Shown piece by piece: positions 62,211 through 64,000 of a stretch of DNA of 64,000 nucleotides; positions within the stretch are counted from its first letter, which is position 1, and each line of letters begins with the position of its first letter. The DNA is taken from NCBI GenBank assembly GCA_963768025.1, contig CAVYGM010000042.1, forward strand, positions 62,001 through 126,000. The letters are read 5' to 3'. The position numbers were made by a program, and so were the translations under genes. The notes under the pieces were generated by a model. The model had not been told where the DNA came from and did not search any database. It saw nothing but the letters and a program-made list of their open reading frames with translations. The DNA comes from CAVYGM01 sp963768025. Lineage in GTDB: Bacteria > Bacteroidota > Bacteroidia > Cytophagales > Spirosomataceae.

Positions 62211-64000
62211 TTACGCCGAATTCCTCGCCGCGTTGATAATCCCGAACATGGCCCGCATAATGAGCTTATTGAGTGCCTCCACATCCATTGTGCGGTTTTC
62301 GGGGGCTTCCGAAAGCATTTGCAAAGCGTACTGCTGAATCGTGATCAGGGGCAGTACGATCCGCTCCCGGATCTTGATGGATTCCTTGGTCACTATATTG
62401 CTGTCAAGTAGCTCTTTCTGACCAGAGATTTTGAGTAATAATTCGCTGGTTCGCAAAAACTCTTCGTACATTTTGTCCCAAAACTCCCGGTATTCCTCCT
62501 CGTCGCGCAGGTACTTGGTTACCGGGAAAAACGCCTTCGAAAGCGACTGCATCGAATTTTCGATCAGGGTTCTGAAAAAGAGAGATTTCTTGTAGAGCTT
62601 CTTAATCTCTTCCAGCTTGCCTTCGCCTTCCAGCCGCTGAATCGCCGACCCAAACCCGTAAAAGCCCGGTACATTCTGCTTCATCTGCGCCCAGGAACCC
62701 ACAAAAGGTATTGCCCGCAAATCCTCAAACTTCAACCCTTCACCATCGGCGCCCCGCTTGGTGGGGCGGCTGCCAATGTTGGTTTGTCCGTAGAAGCGCA
62801 GCGGGGTTTTCTTGTCGAGGTACTTCACAAAAGCCGGGTGATTTTTCAAGTCCAGGTAGGATTGATAGGCAGCATCGGCCAGTTCCTCCATGAGGGCTTT
62901 GTCGGCATCGGTTAGTTGCTCATCCTTCCGGCTGCTTTTGAACAGACTATTTTCCAGACCCGCCGAGAACAGGCGTTCGAGGTTGTACATGGCCGTCGAA
63001 ACGGTGCCGTAGTTGGAGCTGATCGTTTGCCCCTGTACGGTAAGCTGTACTTCTTTGTCCTCAATATCTTTGCCGAGGGAGGCGTAAAAGTTCTGATTAT
63101 TTCCACCGCCCCGACCCGGAGGGCCTCCCCGGCCATCAAAGAAAGTGACCTTTATCCCAAACTCCCTCGATACTTTGGTAAGTTCTTCTTTTGCTTCGTA
63201 AATAGACCAGTTGGCCCGCAGATACCCGCCGTCCTTGGTACCATCCGAGAAGCCCACCATGATGGTCTGATGATTGTCCCGGCGGTCCAGGTGGCCGCGG
63301 TAGTAAGCGTTTTCGTACAGGGTGCGCATAATTCCGGCCGAGTTGGCCAGGTCGTCGACAGTCTCGAACAGGGGAACCACGTCTACCGACAGGTGACCTT
63401 CCTCGTTCGCAATCAGGTTTTTGGCCAGCGCCACCACACTCATCACGTCCAGCGCCGTTTGTGAATTACTAATCACGTAGCGATGCGCACCGGGTTCCCC
63501 GTTGCGCTTTTGGATGGTCTCGATGGTCCGAATCGACCCCAGAATATCTTTGGTGGTTTCGTCCGTATAGTCAGTGCCGCGCAAGGGGATGTTCAGCGAA
63601 AGCAGCAAATCAATCTTCTTGGCTTCGTCCCAGCTTTGGTAGTCGGCATATTTCAGCAGCGGGATTTTCGTTTCCAGCCTTTTCAAAATATCCTCCCAGG
63701 CCTTGGCGTGCTTGCGACTATCCTGACGAATATCCAGCGTGGCGAAGAAGAAGCCGAACAATTTTAATTTCAGAATAAAGCTATCCAGAATATCCACAAA
63801 CAGCCCTCGGTGCTTGTCTACCAGCACTTCCCGCGCGGCCTGCAGTTCGCCCATCAGTTCTTGGCGCTGGCATAGCCCTCTTCCTCCGGTCCGAAAATGG
63901 TGCTGTTCATTTTGCGCTCCATCATCGAGACCGTATCCTCCACGCCCTTGAAAGTCAAGCGGCGTTTCAGAGCCCGGATATCGCGGTAATAGCCCCGCAG
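62211..64000 (-). CDS. ppc: Phosphoenolpyruvate carboxylase, N-terminus beyond the window, one frameshift
   Basis: About 595 residues visible. Carboxylates PEP to oxaloacetate. Key motifs: VGFSDGTKDGGYLRANWSIYEAKEEL, FFDGRGGPPGRGGG (active-site glycine loop), VQGQTISSNYGTVSTAMYNLERLFSAGL, RAIPFVGSWAQMKQNVPG. The part beyond 63854 continues in another frame as LRGYYRDIRALKRRLTFKGVEDTVSMMERK..GPEEEGYASA; restoring one A at 63861-63862 joins it (ASAKELMGELQ). The gene runs off the window end. Unlikely to be dead. Confidence 0.93.
   Translation of the reverse strand, partial: AGLLPRYPGSETPLDFQGRGGYGLDDGAQNEQHHFRTGGRGLCQRQELMGELQAAREVLVDKHRGLFVDILDSFILKLKLFGFFFATLDIRQDSRKHAKAWEDILKRLETKIPLLKYADYQSWDEAKKIDLLLSLNIPLRGTDYTDETTKDILGSIRTIETIQKRNGEPGAHRYVISNSQTALDVMSVVALAKNLIANEEGHLSVDVVPLFETVDDLANSAGIMRTLYENAYYRGHLDRRDNHQTIMVGFSDGTKDGGYLRANWSIYEAKEELTKVSREFGIKVTFFDGRGGPPGRGGGNNQNFYASLGKDIEDKEVQLTVQGQTISSNYGTVSTAMYNLERLFSAGLENSLFKSSRKDEQLTDADKALMEELADAAYQSYLDLKNHPAFVKYLDKKTPLRFYGQTNIGSRPTKRGADGEGLKFEDLRAIPFVGSWAQMKQNVPGFYGFGSAIQRLEGEGKLEEIKKLYKKSLFFRTLIENSMQSLSKAFFPVTKYLRDEEEYREFWDKMYEEFLRTSELLLKISGQKELLDSNIVTKESIKIRERIVLPLITIQQYALQMLSEAPENRTMDVEALNKLIMRAMFGIINAARNSA

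Noticed and set aside
1..64000. tRNA or rRNA genes
   Set aside because: No cloverleaf T-loop signatures or rRNA sequences were noticed on either strand, although no covariance search could be run.

Overview
The window looks like a chromosomal segment of a Bacteroidota bacterium, most likely Cytophagales (Spirosomaceae-like). This rests on gene content (DUF1080, PVC-type heme and SGNH proteins, secreted sulfatases, LytTR two-component pairs, a phenylalanine hydroxylase/HPPD pathway), Bacteroidetes-type promoter words (TAnnTTTG) and weak Shine-Dalgarno signals. No rRNA, tRNA, CRISPR array, prophage or plasmid gene was recognised.

Layout. 1-5.1 kb: end of a DUF6503-like protein, ferrochelatase, an FMN reductase, a frame-broken cysteine desulfurase and GlmM. 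5.2-7.9 kb: an Anbu (proteasome-like) cluster of alpha-E, Anbu and transglutaminase, without the usual ATP-grasp partner. 8-14 kb: small membrane and stress proteins, an OmpR-type two-component system and a HerA-like NTPase. 14.1-14.9 kb: a RAYT transposase between two matched palindromes. 14.9-21.8 kb, all minus strand: MetE-like enzyme, SIS protein, class D beta-lactamase, ROK kinase, SDR, ClpX and ClpP. 22-27 kb: RraA-like protein and enolase-superfamily enzyme, XRE regulator, AraC regulator with a SnoaL-like gene, and a decayed NTF2-like gene. 27-35 kb: DUF1801, SGNH hydrolase, a large heme/HEAT protein, catalase HPII and a DMT transporter. 35.8-41.4 kb: a secreted protein, a LytS/LytTR pair and an MGH1-like glycoside hydrolase. 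41.7-51 kb: two sulfatases, gamma-glutamyltransferase, a DeoR/NUDIX divergent pair and smaller secreted proteins. 51.3-58.7 kb: a second RAYT, flavin reductase, an HNH two-gene module and a full phenylalanine/tyrosine catabolic set (hmgA, hppD, phhA, marR, fahA). 58.9-64 kb: a large BNR/sortilin-like secreted protein and phosphoenolpyruvate carboxylase, cut by the window end.

Two things stand out across the window. First, at least nine genes have broken frames, and where I could reconstruct the break it is mostly one base lost or gained in a short homopolymer. That points to sequencing indels more than to true pseudogenes; the decayed NTF2-like gene near 26.6 kb, with stops inside every reading, is the exception. 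Second, non-coding DNA is rich in structured repeats: an 8-bp-unit family (GAATGAGT/GAATGATA) at six intergenic sites, usually as inverted arms; RAYT-type palindromes, one inserted in frame inside a RAYT gene; and three operator candidates (four ATCAAA words in 10-bp phase between deoR and a NUDIX gene; an 18-bp motif repeated ahead of araC and its neighbour; a 12-bp palindrome ahead of marR).
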